Positions 50,801 through 61,994 of a stretch of 64,000 nt of DNA are shown piece after piece. A model generated the notes under the pieces. It searched no databases. It saw nothing but the letters and a program-made list of their open reading frames with translations, and had not been told where the DNA came from. Position numbers and translations under genes: made by a program. How positions within the stretch are numbered: the stretch's first letter is position 1; the number at the start of each line of letters is the position of its first letter. The stretch spans positions 81,693,561 to 81,757,560 of the forward strand of contig NC_088775.1 in the NCBI RefSeq assembly GCF_954871325.1, written 5' to 3'. This DNA is from Gordionus sp. m RMFG-2023. Lineage: Eukaryota > Nematomorpha > Gordioida > Chordodea > Parachordodidae.

Positions 50801-51182
50801 ATCAGAGGGACTTATGAGATATAGTATTTTTAAAATGCATAGAGCCATTTGATAAAACACAAATCGTTCTTTGAGTCAAGATTAAAACAGTTATTTTATC
50901 CTCGATTGAGTAAACATTAATATTGGATCGATTTGTTTATCGGTAAAGTTGAGGCTTGTGAATCTCAAAATTATGTAATTTCGCTTTCACCTCAACAATC
51001 TCCTAAATCTCGAAAAATTCCTGGTTGATATTCTCTAGGTCTACTAAGTTTTAATATAATAATGTTCGCGATTCTCATAACTTCAGCCAAATCCATTTTT
51101 TTTGAAAGAATATTGCTCAAAATTGTGTAATAAATAAATTATTAATATATCCAATGAAAAAGAATAGGTTGTCACATTAAAT
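47825..51182. other. 3.4 kb without a confident gene
   Basis: AT-rich. Two open stretches on the - strand (49657-49391, 88 codons, and 49338-49093, 81 codons, the latter with an AG just before CAAAATAATGG) are close together and could be exons, but they show no family I recognise and no good donor between them. Another open stretch overlaps them on the + strand. A short block around AATCAATCAGG repeats at about 50.06 and 50.11 kb. Confidence 0.4.
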
Positions 51183-51395
51183 CTAATCTTCAGGTGAAAT
51201 ATGTGTTTCAGATGATTCTGATATTTCTCCAAAGGCATTCAAAATTAGCTCTTCTATATCCAAATATGCTGTAACAGCGTTAATGGCTCCATCTTGTCGA
51301 AAACATTTTGCAGTTTCTTTTCCTGTAACACAGGAACTCAGAAATATATTCAGCAGATTCTGTCTATTTGGATATCTGTACATTTCATACATTCT
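51183..51395 (-). CDS. Possible last exon of an unknown gene
   Basis: Begins after ttttctag on the - strand. It reads MYEMYRYPNRQNLLNIFLSS, then CFRQDGAINAVTAYLDIEEL and a Glu/Ser tail to a TAG. The composition (balanced, helix-like, few AT-driven runs of N, K and I) is more protein-like than its surroundings. The preceding exon is not securely found; NTDGYRK before a GTTTAT at about 51465 is one option. No function is proposed. Confidence 0.4.
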   Translation of the reverse strand, partial: RMYEMYRYPNRQNLLNIFLSSCVTGKETAKCFRQDGAINAVTAYLDIEELILNAFGEISESSETHISPED

Positions 51396-51604
51396 AGAAA
51401 ATTTATTATGATAGTTATTAGTAGAGATAAATTAAATAGAATTTTTTTTTTGTTGATAAACTTTTCTATATCCATCGGTGTTTAAGGTTTAAAAAATGTA
51501 AGAAAATAAAATTTAAATTTAAAGAAATAAATAATAGAATATAACCTATTTGAAATAGAATAAATACTTTGCAATTCTCATAAAGCCCTTTATATTTTTC
51601 AAAA

Positions 51605-51735
51605 ATTCTTGTTATGAGGTCGCCGGGGATTTATCCCCCCCCCGTTGGCTACGTGCCTGAGCCCTTTTATATTTTTTGAATTTCTACGGGAGGAAGGGGA
51701 TCCTCCGCTGGCTACGCGCCTGCCCAAATTGAATG
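51605..51735. repeat. GC-rich repeat debris with doubled motif
   Basis: CGTTGGCTACGTGCCTG and CGCTGGCTACGCGCCTG occur about 60 bp apart in a GC-rich island with runs of C. It looks like the end of a mobile element, but no borders are visible. Confidence 0.5.
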
Positions 51736-52128
51736 CTTTTAAAATCATTAGGTCAAAAACTAAATATCTTGTCCATTGATTAATCATACTTTATATTTAA
51801 GACGAAAAAAAATTTAATTAAAAAAATTTCGAGATATTCATAATTGATGAATATTGCTCAACAATTTCTTAGTCTACTTTAAATATTAACAATTTAATTT
51901 TATATTCTTATATTTTAACATATCATGGATTAAAATTATGATTAAGTACATATATATTATATATATAATTTATATTATTATAATAGAATATAATATAACA
52001 TAAAATAAAATAAGATTTGTTTTTTTATTTTCCCGATAATATCTTAAATTATATTATATTACTATTCTATATTACATCATATTTCATCTTTTATTTAAAT
52101 TTGTAAAATAGAATACAAAAAAATTACA
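51736..52128. other. AT-rich spacer
   Basis: Very AT-rich, with TATA-type runs and no recognisable feature. Confidence 0.5.
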
Positions 52129-53707
52129 CACACTCTCCCGGAACTCCTTCCTCAAGTAATCTTTTTCCCATCGTGTTATCAACAGCCCTCCACTCTTCTG
52201 TTTGATACCTTTAAAATCCCTTCCGTAGAGGGCATTCAGCAGGGAGACCCCCTAGGTTCCCTATTCTTTTGTTTAGGTATTAATGACATCATTAAATCCA
52301 TTAATTCGGTCTGCTCATTATCCTTGCATTCCTGGTACATTGATGATGGTATCCTTGGAGGTTCCAATGTTGAAGTCAATAAAGCTGTGAACATCATCAA
52401 GGAGGCCGGATCAGCTATAGGACTCTCCATTAATCCAGAGAAATCAGAATTTATCCCTATCAATACAATCGAACCTAATACTAACAAATTCAAACTAACG
52501 ACTCTTGACGGTCTCTATCATCTGGGAGCCCCTGTTGGTGGTAAATCTGCTATTTCTTTCTTTCTTCAGTCCACATTGGATACTTTATTAGAGCTGGCAG
52601 ATTTATTTTCCCTTCTTCCTTCTCATAAAGCCTTTTTCCTGGTGAAAAATTTTTTCAATATTCCCCGTATTCTTTACGCACTTCGCTCAACTGCTTAAAT
52701 TCCCCATTCCACTTGGAGTTTATAATAATGGGATCAAAATCCTTATCGAAAACATTCTAAATCTTAAATTCGATGAAATTGCTTGGACACAAGCTTCTTT
52801 ACCCACAAAGATGGGAGGTCTGGGCTTCAGATCTCCATCCGATCTCGCCTTAACGGCCTTTATATCCAGTTGCCTACTAACTAAAAACATAATAAATCCC
52901 AATTCTTTAAAACCCGACTCTTCTTTTAATGATGCAATCATCGAATGGAGGACACGAATTTCTGCGGATCACCCTCTTCCTGAATCTAATAAGCAGAAGG
53001 GCTGGGATAGGCCTATTATTGCACTCTGCGTTGAATCACTCCTTTCCAGAATGCAATTATCTGACCGTCCCTTATTCTCTTCTTTGCTTAATGGTTCAGG
53101 CCATGAGTTTCTCGAGGCCATTCCGTCTATTAATCTGCAATTACAACTAAATAAAAACGAGCTCACACATGCAATCGGTATCCGTTTAAATTGCCTTATT
53201 ACCCAACCCCACATATGTTCAGGTTGCGGCTCCGCAGTTTTGGGCAATGGAAGACATAGTCTTCATTGTCGCTCATGTAAAGGTCGAATTGTAAGACATA
53301 ATCTATGCAATTCGATCATTCTTAGAGCTCTTAGATCTGCTCAAATCCCCTCCACTCTTGAACCATCCGGTCTTTTCAGATCTGATGGGAAACGGCCTGA
53401 CGGTATTTCGCAAATTCCTTGGAAGCGCGGTCAATTCCTGGTCTGGGACTATTCTTGTATTGATCCACTCGCTCCATCAAATCAAACAGTCAATATACTC
53501 GAGAAAAAGGAGACACTCAAAATAGCGAAATATTCCGAAATCTCTCAAGAATATATTTTCATCCCTATTATTTCCACTACCCTTACTACTTTTGGGAAAT
53601 ATGCCTTATCCTTTTTCAAGGAACTCGGCTCCCACATTCGTCAACTAACCGGTGAACCCCGCGAGGGCTTCTTCTTAAGGCAAAGGCTCTCCATCGCAAT
53701 ACACTAG
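52129..53707 (+). mobile_element. 5'-truncated LINE with REL-type endonuclease-like end
   Basis: Remains of a non-LTR retrotransposon. An open frame up to 52698 carries reverse transcriptase motifs IQQGDPLGSLFFCLGINDI and SWYIDDG (D-D of the catalytic box as IDD). A second frame, open from about 52690 to the TAG at 53707, continues with MGGLGFRSPSDLAL, a zinc-knuckle-like CSGCGSAVLGNGRHSLHC and a KRPDGISQIPWKRGQFLVWD segment. C-x2-C-x9-H-x3-C followed by RPD and a later D is the layout of the restriction-like (REL) endonuclease of R2-type LINEs. One frame change near 52.68 kb separates the two parts, and the 5' half of the element is missing. Confidence 0.85.
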
Positions 53708-54050
53708 GCTAATTATATTAGCTTCATAAGCAGTCTCTCCCCACAAGATTATCCTTCCTAACCTCAATATATTTTTTTTTATTTTTTTTTAACATCGTCA
53801 CAAACATATCCTCCAATACTATATTTATTTATTTTTTTAAAATGTTTTTTTTATATGCATATAAATATATATACAAATATTAATTATTTAATAGAATTAA
53901 ATTAGGTGAATAACAAATTTATAAATTAATTAATTTTATTTTAAAACTTGGAAATTTTTATGAATTAGCAAAATATAATACATTTTATTTCATTGTTTTA
54001 AACTAGAGATCTAAACAGACCTATTCTACAAAATTTGATTTGCTTCTGAC
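53708..54050. other. AT-rich spacer after the LINE
   Basis: Contains T-runs after the LINE stop that could be its 3' tail. A TAGAGATCTAAACAG at about 54005 resembles one hAT MITE end, without a partner. Confidence 0.4.
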
Positions 54051-54433
54051 CAGAGACCTGCATGGTCTTTAACTTTTTGACCAAGCCTGGCCCAGGCCTG
54101 CAGTAAAAAAAAATTTTAAGGCTCGGCCCATATCTAATATTAAAAAAAATTTCCAAACCCGACCCAAACCCATATCCAAAAATTTAATTTATTGTATTTA
54201 ATAAAAATAAATAATATACTTTTAGTATATAGGCAATCATTTTGTTTACAACTGAAATTTACAATTATTAAAAGAAAAAAATGGCAATATTTCTTTAAGA
54301 TAGAAACTGTTTCAAATTAGCTAAATTTAAATTTAATAATTTTGAGCCCAAGCCTATCAAAAAAAATTAAAAAACCTAGGCCCGGCCAGGCCCGCTAAAA
54401 AATATGAAAATAGGTCGATGGCCCATGAGTGTG
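54051..54433. mobile_element. hAT MITE-like insertion
   Basis: Starts CAGAGACCTGCATGG and ends ATGGCCCATGAGTGTG. The 8-bp CTTCTGAC occurs at 54043-54050 and again at 54434-54441, giving a perfect target duplication. The interior is A-rich with GGCCCGGCCAGGCCC-type words, like the element at 45400. End similarity is only partial. Confidence 0.7.
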
Positions 54434-54441
54434 CTTCTGAC

Positions 54442-55600
54442 TGCTGTAGATATTCTGATTAATTTGATCCAATTGGATCTTGATTTTTAAATTTTAATTT
54501 AAGATATGGCTGGACTAGGATCTTGAGAAAATTTGATATTCTTGTTTCTTTGAAATATGCTATTAATATGCAGCCAACATAGATATTTCTAAAATAAAAT
54601 TTCGGATTAAATAAGTCGGATAAATATATTTAACAATGTAAATTTGATGCAGGATCCTAGTTTAAACTAAGAATACGAGATATTTTCCCAGGTTAGGTTT
54701 AGTTTTATCTATGATAAAGACAATATGTTAAATTTTAATTAATTTAAAAATAAACAAAAACCTAATAAATTTACCAATAATAATTCTTTGTCCAAATTAA
54801 GTCGAAGTTTTATAGTGTAGGAAAATATTGTCGTTATTTTCCGGTGATCGAAACTATGCCATCATATAGGTATGAACCACGCCATGTCACCGTCAAGAAA
54901 TTATAGGTGATTGAGCCACCAGATTATTTCAAATTGATATATTGTTCAAAATAGGTTTTTGTGTTATGTCTCATGCATGCTTGTTAACTTTGTTTTTGAC
55001 GGCCCAGGACAAAAATTTACTTGATAGCTCATTACACCTAAATAAAAATACATAAAACAATTTCTGTTTTTTACTATTTTGCATCAAAATATCCATTTCT
55101 AATGACTCCAGGTATAAGAAATATGATATCGATTGTGATCAGATGATTCTTAATTTAAATATTAAATTTATTTTGAATATAAATTTTTTATTATTATGAC
55201 TATAAATGGTAAAGAATATATTTCATTTTATTAAAGAACTAAGATCATCTTTAGAAAAAAATTAAGATTCACAAAGAGGCATGTGTTTATTATACTTTGA
55301 AATAGCCTTTAGTTATATGAAGTAATTTATAAGATTTCAATGTCTGATTGGAAAGATTAATTTTTAAATAAAAATAATTTTCTATTATACTAAAAATAGT
55401 ATCGAAATATTTATAGATAGGGGAATGTATTGTGATATATTTAGGTGCATTGTGAATGAATATAGGGACCTATTTTCTCCAATTATAACTATAGAAATAT
55501 TTATTTTTCTAAAGACATATTTTTTCAAAAACGATTTATTAAGAATATTGTTTTTCAAAAATTTTATTTACGCCATATTTTTTTCTATTATAAATTGGAC
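54442..55600. other. 1.2 kb without a recognisable gene
   Basis: AT-rich. An 84-codon open stretch at 55425-55679 with several hydrophobic runs reaches into duplication copy A. It could be an exon of the duplicated gene, but copy B does not preserve it. Confidence 0.35.
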
Positions 55601-56463
55601 TAGTTGTTTTTTTTTGAATTATTATATCATACTCACTATAGATGGTAAATGGCTAAATTCGGATTACGTTTCAGACTAAATCAATTAAGACAACTAATAT
55701 TAAATAGCTTACCATCAAATATACAAAAAGTAGGCTTAATTAAATCGACTTTGGATCGTACCTTTATAAAATATAATAAATACACATATATTATATAGTA
55801 ATTTATATTTTATATAAATATATTATTATCTAAATCTATTATTATTATAGACGGAAAAAAAATTTTATCCATATAATAATTTTGATATGTTACTTGTTTA
55901 CATGTTTTGAAGATGTCATGAGTTCTTCTAAGAAATAATTAAAATTTTTAATTTAATTATTTTTTTATATATTTAGTAAAAATGGTTTAATAGCGGATAC
56001 TGAAAAAAATTGCTATATCAAATAATCGTTTTGAAAAAGGTATAAGTTAATGTACTAGAAAAATAAATATTCTGGAATATCTAAAAATAATTTTTAATAA
56101 AAAGTCAATATTTTTATTTTATTTATCAGTTGGGAGCATTTAAAAAAAATACACTAATACATTATATAAATTCGAATATATCTAAATACACTATCTATTG
56201 CGGATAATTAGTGCGCTACATTTTCTACAGGTTAAATATATATTTTTTAACCGAAAATAAATATATATACTTATCATATTTTAGTAGACTTTTATCAAAT
56301 CCAATATCCAATTGTTTATGACTTCAAATCGGTGCTTCAACGCCTCTAGGTTTACTTTTAGATCGCATTTGAGTAAATATATTTTTTAACATATTTAACC
56401 TTAAAAAAATATATCTAAGTAATTTAATAAAAGCATTTTCGGAGTCGATTTAAATCAACTAAA

Positions 56464-59400
56464 TATACCTAAAACGAATTATTTGTTATTCGATGTTCGA
56501 TTCGATTCGTATTTTACGAATACGAATAACACAATTATTCGATTCGAAAATTCGAATCAAATTCGAATAAGGAAAATATATTATTCGTCGAATAATTTTT
56601 TATCTATTATTCGTCGAATAATTTTTTATCTATTATTCGATCGAATTATTCGAGATTATTCGACTAAAATATTTATAGTATTAATATATATTGGAAAATA
56701 ATCATATATAAATCATATATTATTATTAGGAATTATTTGAAATTATTTCAATGTGGAATGATGAAAATTGCGCCAAATTTTAAAACTCCATTTTAATTTA
56801 TCTCATAATAGACCATTACTTTAGAAATTTCTTTTATGATAGAGATGGACGAAGAAGGTAATTTATATAACACATAACATATACAATTATAATAAACTGT
56901 TAATCCCATCACATCAAGAATGACGGGCAAACCTGATATTTCTCTTTCATTTTCTGATGGAGAAATCATAAATTTGACTTTTTGCCTAAAGTTTTTACCA
57001 CTTTATTTGTAAAATATTGCTAATGTGAGTTTTTCGTACTTATTTAAGTTGCATAGCTTTTTGACAATTTATTATTTCCCCACATTAAAAAGAATATTGA
57101 CTTATATATTATTTTAGTTTATGTTAATAACAAAGTAGTGTTTGGGATTAAAGATCATCATCGAATCTCAGTAGGAATTTCTTATTGCCCTAATCAAATA
57201 ATCTAAAACTTTCATTATTCTGCTATGAATCAAAATTCACAAAAATTTATATTATCTTTATAAAATTATATTCTTGATTCTTTTCCCAATATAATTAAAT
57301 TTTATGAACAGTGTTAGGAATTAAAACCTATAAATCCAAATCATTTTTGTAAAAAATATTTTATAAGTAAATCTATATAAAATTTAATATAAGTACATGT
57401 AATAGTATTTTTAAACTTAAAACTTTATTTTTCATTTATATCCAAATTCACTAAAATATATATTATAATTTTGTGATAAATTTTTTATAAGCTATCATCT
57501 CATCTACATTTTTGGATAATTTATCAATTGTATGAGCAGTTTGTAAAAAATATTTTATAAGAAAATTCTGATATGATGATTATAGGATCTGATGATTTTG
57601 ACATATATATATTACTGATAACTTTGATTGCCATATTGGGTTGGCTGGCTATGCTATAAATATTATAATAATATTTAATTTATTAAATAGATATTCAACC
57701 TATTGGTATAATAGATATTTCTGAATCAGAAAGCATTGGAGAACAAAGCCAATATTCATCATCCACTTCAAATTCTATACAGTCAGGCTTGGGAGGACGT
57801 AAAAATGCAGATATTTGGAAACATTATATTTACCAAGCATCAACAGAAACTGCGTAAGATTTGTCGGGTTGAAATTAAGTGTAAAAAAAACTACTTCAGC
57901 TTTGATTAATCATTACAAACGATTCCATCAAAAAACTTATAATAATAAATTTATTGAATCATATTTTGATAATGATATAAATAAAAATCATATGCACAAC
58001 AATAATGATATCAAACACCATTTATTAAAATTTTTGATCAAATCTAATATAGATTTAAAATTCTTGCAACAAATAAATTTAAAGGTTTTGTTAAATCATT
58101 AAATCCTAGCATTAAAATATGTTCAATTCCTACATTAAAACAATACGTTAATGAATCTTTTGATAATGAATTCCAAAAAATTAAATTGATAATAAACAAA
58201 TCTAATATACAAATAAATTTTACAATAGATATTTGGTCAAGTCCAACAAATGTCCCATTCTTGGGATTAACCTGCCATTACATTGATGATGAATGGGTAC
58301 TAAAATCTATATTATTAGACATTGTTCCTTTTACAAATTCCCATTCTGGGGAATACATATATAAGACATTTTATAGAATCATTAACAATTATAGCATAGA
58401 AATAAAGTCAACGGCTATTACATGCGACAATGCCGCATTAAACACTACCTTTATAAATACCCTTAAAATTAAAAATCTAAGATCAAAAATTGCACATATT
58501 CGCTGTTTTGCACATGTTTTAAATCTTGTTGTTCAAGAAATAATAAAACAAATTAATGAGTAATTAATAAAATTAAGAGGCACTATAAAAAGCATTCGAA
58601 ATTCTTATAAGAAAACTACTATGATGAAAGAATTTTGTAATTCACAAATTCCATCTATTACATATTTCAAGTTAAAATTAGATACACCTATCAGATGGAA
58701 CGCTCATATTCTATGATAGAACGAGCAATACAAATGAGAAAAGCTATAGATCATGTCGTTATTAATAGTTATGATATATCTATTATTCAAGAGAAACAAC
58801 TTAGTGAAGTATTTATTTATATTTAAATCTGATTTTTATTTTTTAATATAGGATGAATGGACACCGCCTTAGAAAGAATACATTTAAACTTAAAAACATT
58901 TTATGATTTTACTGTTGCCATATCAGGAGAAACATATCCTACACTTAATCTGGTCATCCCCTTTTATATATCATTAATTGAGCACCTAAGTCTCTTTGAT
59001 AATACGCTTATAAGCGCAATTAATGCGCAACAAAAAATAGTATCATATTATAATTTAACAGATTTCCAAACAATTATATCTGCAATATTAGATCCAAGAC
59101 TTAAACTGGAATTTTTTGAGTGCCTACCTATATCTTATAATATAAACGTTACAACTATATTTAATAATTTTGAGAAAATGTTTGATGAATATAAAATTAA
59201 ATATGATGTATCAAAAAGTAAACCTTTAATACAATCAAATATGGATGTCATTTTTAAACAGAATGTTATGCCAATTTCTGAAATTGACACATATTTGAAA
59301 GAAGTGAGAATAACGTCAAATAAAAACCCACTAGAATGGTGGAAACTACATGGAGACCCTTTTCCCGTGTTATCTAAAATGGCGAGGGACATATTGTTGA

Positions 59401-59825
59401 TACAGGGATCTTCAACCCCATGTGAGCGACTCTTTTCTGCTGGAGCTCATATGGTTACAAAATACAGAATGTCGTTAAAGGAGGAAACAATCCGAAAAAC
59501 TTTATGTTTGAAAAATTGGCTGTTGTCAGATTTATCCTCTACATTATAGATATGAATATTATATTGATTTTTCCACATTGTATATAAATATATTATATAT
59601 GTCTTCTATTTTGTCTCACTAATAAAATTTGTTTGTCTTTATCCTTAGTTAAATTTTACAAAATAAATTTTATAATAGATCTTTTTTAATTCATGGTAAA
59701 TAAAATTTTCGAATCGAATCGAATAATCATTTTATTATTCATACGAATACGAATAATAAATTATTCGATTTAAACGAATACGAATAATTCCATTATTCGA
59801 TTCGATTCGTATTTTTGTAGGTATA
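56464..59825 (+). mobile_element. hAT transposon with recognisable transposase
   Basis: 3.36 kb, ends TATACCTA on both sides in inverted orientation, with subterminal ATTCGATTCG/CGAATCGAAT repeats, including a doubled TTATTCGTCGAATAATTT block. A perfect 8-bp duplication CAACTAAA is at 56456-56463 and 59826-59833. The transposase lies at about 57.70-59.55 kb on the + strand. The element is inserted inside duplication copy A. Confidence 0.93.
57699..59549 (+). pseudogene. hAT transposase, frame-broken
   Basis: Cut-and-paste transposase of the ZBED/hAT type, in three main open parts. First: a BED zinc-finger region (ADIWKHYIYQAS, INHYKRFH) whose frame shifts around 57.8-57.85 kb. Second (58186-58560): INFTIDIWSSPTNVPFLGLT with the catalytic-domain start, DDEWVLKSILL and the HIRCFAHVLNLVVQ motif, ending in a TAA. 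Third (58857-59549): ILDPRLK, WWKLHGDPFPVLSKMARDIL, SSTPCERLFSAG and the C-terminal dimerisation helices. A 46-bp GT-AG segment at 58808-58853 could be an intron. In-frame stop and shifts mean this copy is unlikely to be active. Confidence 0.88.
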
Positions 59826-60235
59826 CAACTAAATGCATTTATATTTAAGTTTTGTTAGAAGAAATTTATAATCAGGCTTTATCTTTTTATAAATTACAAT
59901 GGATTTTACTCTGTATATAAGGTTATTAATGTTAGGGCAAAGACTCATTGGGATAAATTATTCTTAATATTTTATACTGAAATGAATATAGTGTATCCAA
60001 AAATTAAGAATTGTCTTGATGATCATTACTATCACGATCTGATAAATTACTAGGGCTCTTAAAGCTATAATAATAATATAAAACTTATGTACATATCATA
60101 ATGTCTGATTCTAAACATGTATATCATTTCAAGTTTGTAAGGAACATTGATTTTTAAACATTACGGATTTGAACTGCCGCAGTTTAGATTCATAGGAAAA
60201 CACATGTATATCTTTCTTTTTTATATTTTATAAAC

Positions 60236-60600
60236 TCTAGAAATCGATCTGCCGACATAAAAAAAATCTGCGGCGAGGATAGCATGCCGCTTAACTTAAT
60301 CAGTTACTTTTCTGGATGAATAAAATTGCCGGAAGTACATGTCTAATAATACCATAAAAATATGAAAAACAAAAAATAATTAAAAAAATTTTTTTTAATT
60401 TTAATAAAAACATCATTGAATTCCTAGAAAGAAAATATTGATTTGTATGTTCTGTCAGAGGAATAGGAATTCCCTTGGTTCAGAAGTTTACTATTTGATT
60501 TTGTGAGCTAAATTTTTTTTAAAGTTAAAGGAGCAAACTGCCCGTTAGTAGAAGTAGCTAAAAGTGATAATATAAAATTCCAGAGGCTTTTGCATTTGTT
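60236..60600. other. Spacer between copy A and antisense LINE
   Basis: AT-rich, no recognisable feature. The similarity to copy B stops here, before copy B's next exon. Confidence 0.4.
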
Positions 60601-60609
60601 TTTTTTATT

Positions 60610-61012
60610 CTCTGCCTGAGTATGCCACCATGGCCCAGGGGAGAGTGTTCAGAAGCTGTTTTCTGTTGAGAGGTTGCAGGGTTCTAAAATATTTGATATA
60701 CGAGCCTTTTTATTAGGAGGCTTAATAATGTTTATTGAAGAATGCCTTTGGTGTAGTCCTTGACTTTTAATGCAGTTGCGGACATGCCTTTCCTTGGCAT
60801 TTACTAAGAGGTTGCACATGAAAAGATGAGGTTGAACTAGGTCAAATCCCAGTCTATATATTAAAGTCACTCTGTTCATGTTAAAATATTCCCCAAGTTT
60901 TTGCTTGGAAGTTTACAGCCATTCGTGACCTCCGATTTTATCTTTTTTAGAAGTTCTTAGAGATAAAGAGGAATATAAATTTATAAAAGACTTTGATATT
61001 AGGAGTGAAAAG

Positions 61013-61076
<64 letters not shown>

Positions 61077-61950
61077 GTGTGGATGACTATTGTGGGAAAA
61101 GGTGTATCGGACTATCTTGCCACATTGTACCTAGTAAGTTATCTTTGGGAGATATGAAGTTAGATATTAGTGACTTATTTGATAAATGGGAAGACAAGAA
61201 AGGTACATAATATAAAGGGATATAAATTAGATGCCCCCCCCCCACATTTTCCCAGGTAATTGGGCTAATTTCCATTGAACTTAGTTAAATTTAGATTTAA
61301 TTTTCCCGGAGGGATTTAAAAAGTGTTTCCAAAATCTCTATAAAATATTTAATGTATAATTTTGTGGATATATAGGCATTTGCGAATCTGGTGATCTGGC
61401 AGTATATTTAAAAAATTTTCCATGTTATAGATATTGTTAAAAATTTTGGATAATTGTGAGTCAGGTGGAGAGGTGCTTGATAAGGGTGATCATTAGAGGG
61501 TAAGATTATTGATGTCTATGATTTTGTAACCTCGCAACTTTGTGGAATTATTATCAAGGAAGCAGATTTCCGTTTTAGGCTTGTTAAGAGTGAGCCCTTT
61601 TTTGGAATTTTATTCGAGGCAGTTTAAAATTCTAATATTTTAGGAAGAGATCCACAAATGGGTCCATCATCAAGATACCTAATGTTTAAGTCCAAGTTAA
61701 ATTTGGATAGAAGGTCTTGGATATTAAGACAGAATAGGAGTGGACCAAGTGGGTCGCCCTGCTGGATATCTTTGTGGGAGTCTATGATATGTGAACTGAA
61801 TAGGAGTTTTAAGGCATATGTTTGGAGTAATCTTAATAAACTGGAAATTTTTATAAAAAAATTTCAAAAATGATCACGAGAAATGTTGAAGGCATTTGTG
61901 AAATCGAGTTTGATGATTGCATTGCAATATTGTGGGGAGGGAAAGATTTT
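60610..61950 (-). mobile_element. Decayed antisense LINE, related to 52129 copy
   Basis: Read on the - strand from about 61.95 kb: AIIKLDFTNAFNISRDH (reverse transcriptase motif A), IQQGDPLGPLLFCLNIQDLL, RYLDDGPICGS (catalytic YLDD), and further down a C..RHVRNC zinc-knuckle-like part with ISNILEPCNLST, matching the RRAL..STLEPSGL region of the + strand copy. Several frame changes and stops, and a (CTTT)n microsatellite in the middle. Confidence 0.75.
61011..61076. repeat. (CTTT)n microsatellite
   Basis: About 16 uninterrupted CTTT units, lying inside the antisense LINE. Confidence 0.97.
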
Positions 61951-61994
61951 TGTTATATATTCATTATTTTTGAAATATTAGATCTTACTTTATT

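Larger units (their letters stand above)
55635..60235 (+). pseudogene. Copy A of a duplicated gene segment, split by hAT
   Basis: The sequence left of the hAT element (55635-56463) and right of it (59834-60235) matches 61995-63330 block by block. The conserved blocks include FGLRFRLNQLRQLIL (copy B LGVQFRLSQLKQLML), EKKFYPYNNFDML (copy B EKRFYPYSNLSML), DFYQIQYPIVYDF (copy B DFCQMQYPTVYDF) and DDHYYHDLI in both. Several blocks show indels that disturb the frame in copy A, and it lacks copy B's splice acceptor before DDHYYHDL, so I read copy A as a broken partial duplicate. The gene family is not recognised. Confidence 0.65.

Noticed and set aside
61658-61873. 71-codon open frame on the + strand
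   Set aside because: Shadow of the reverse transcriptase region of the antisense LINE.
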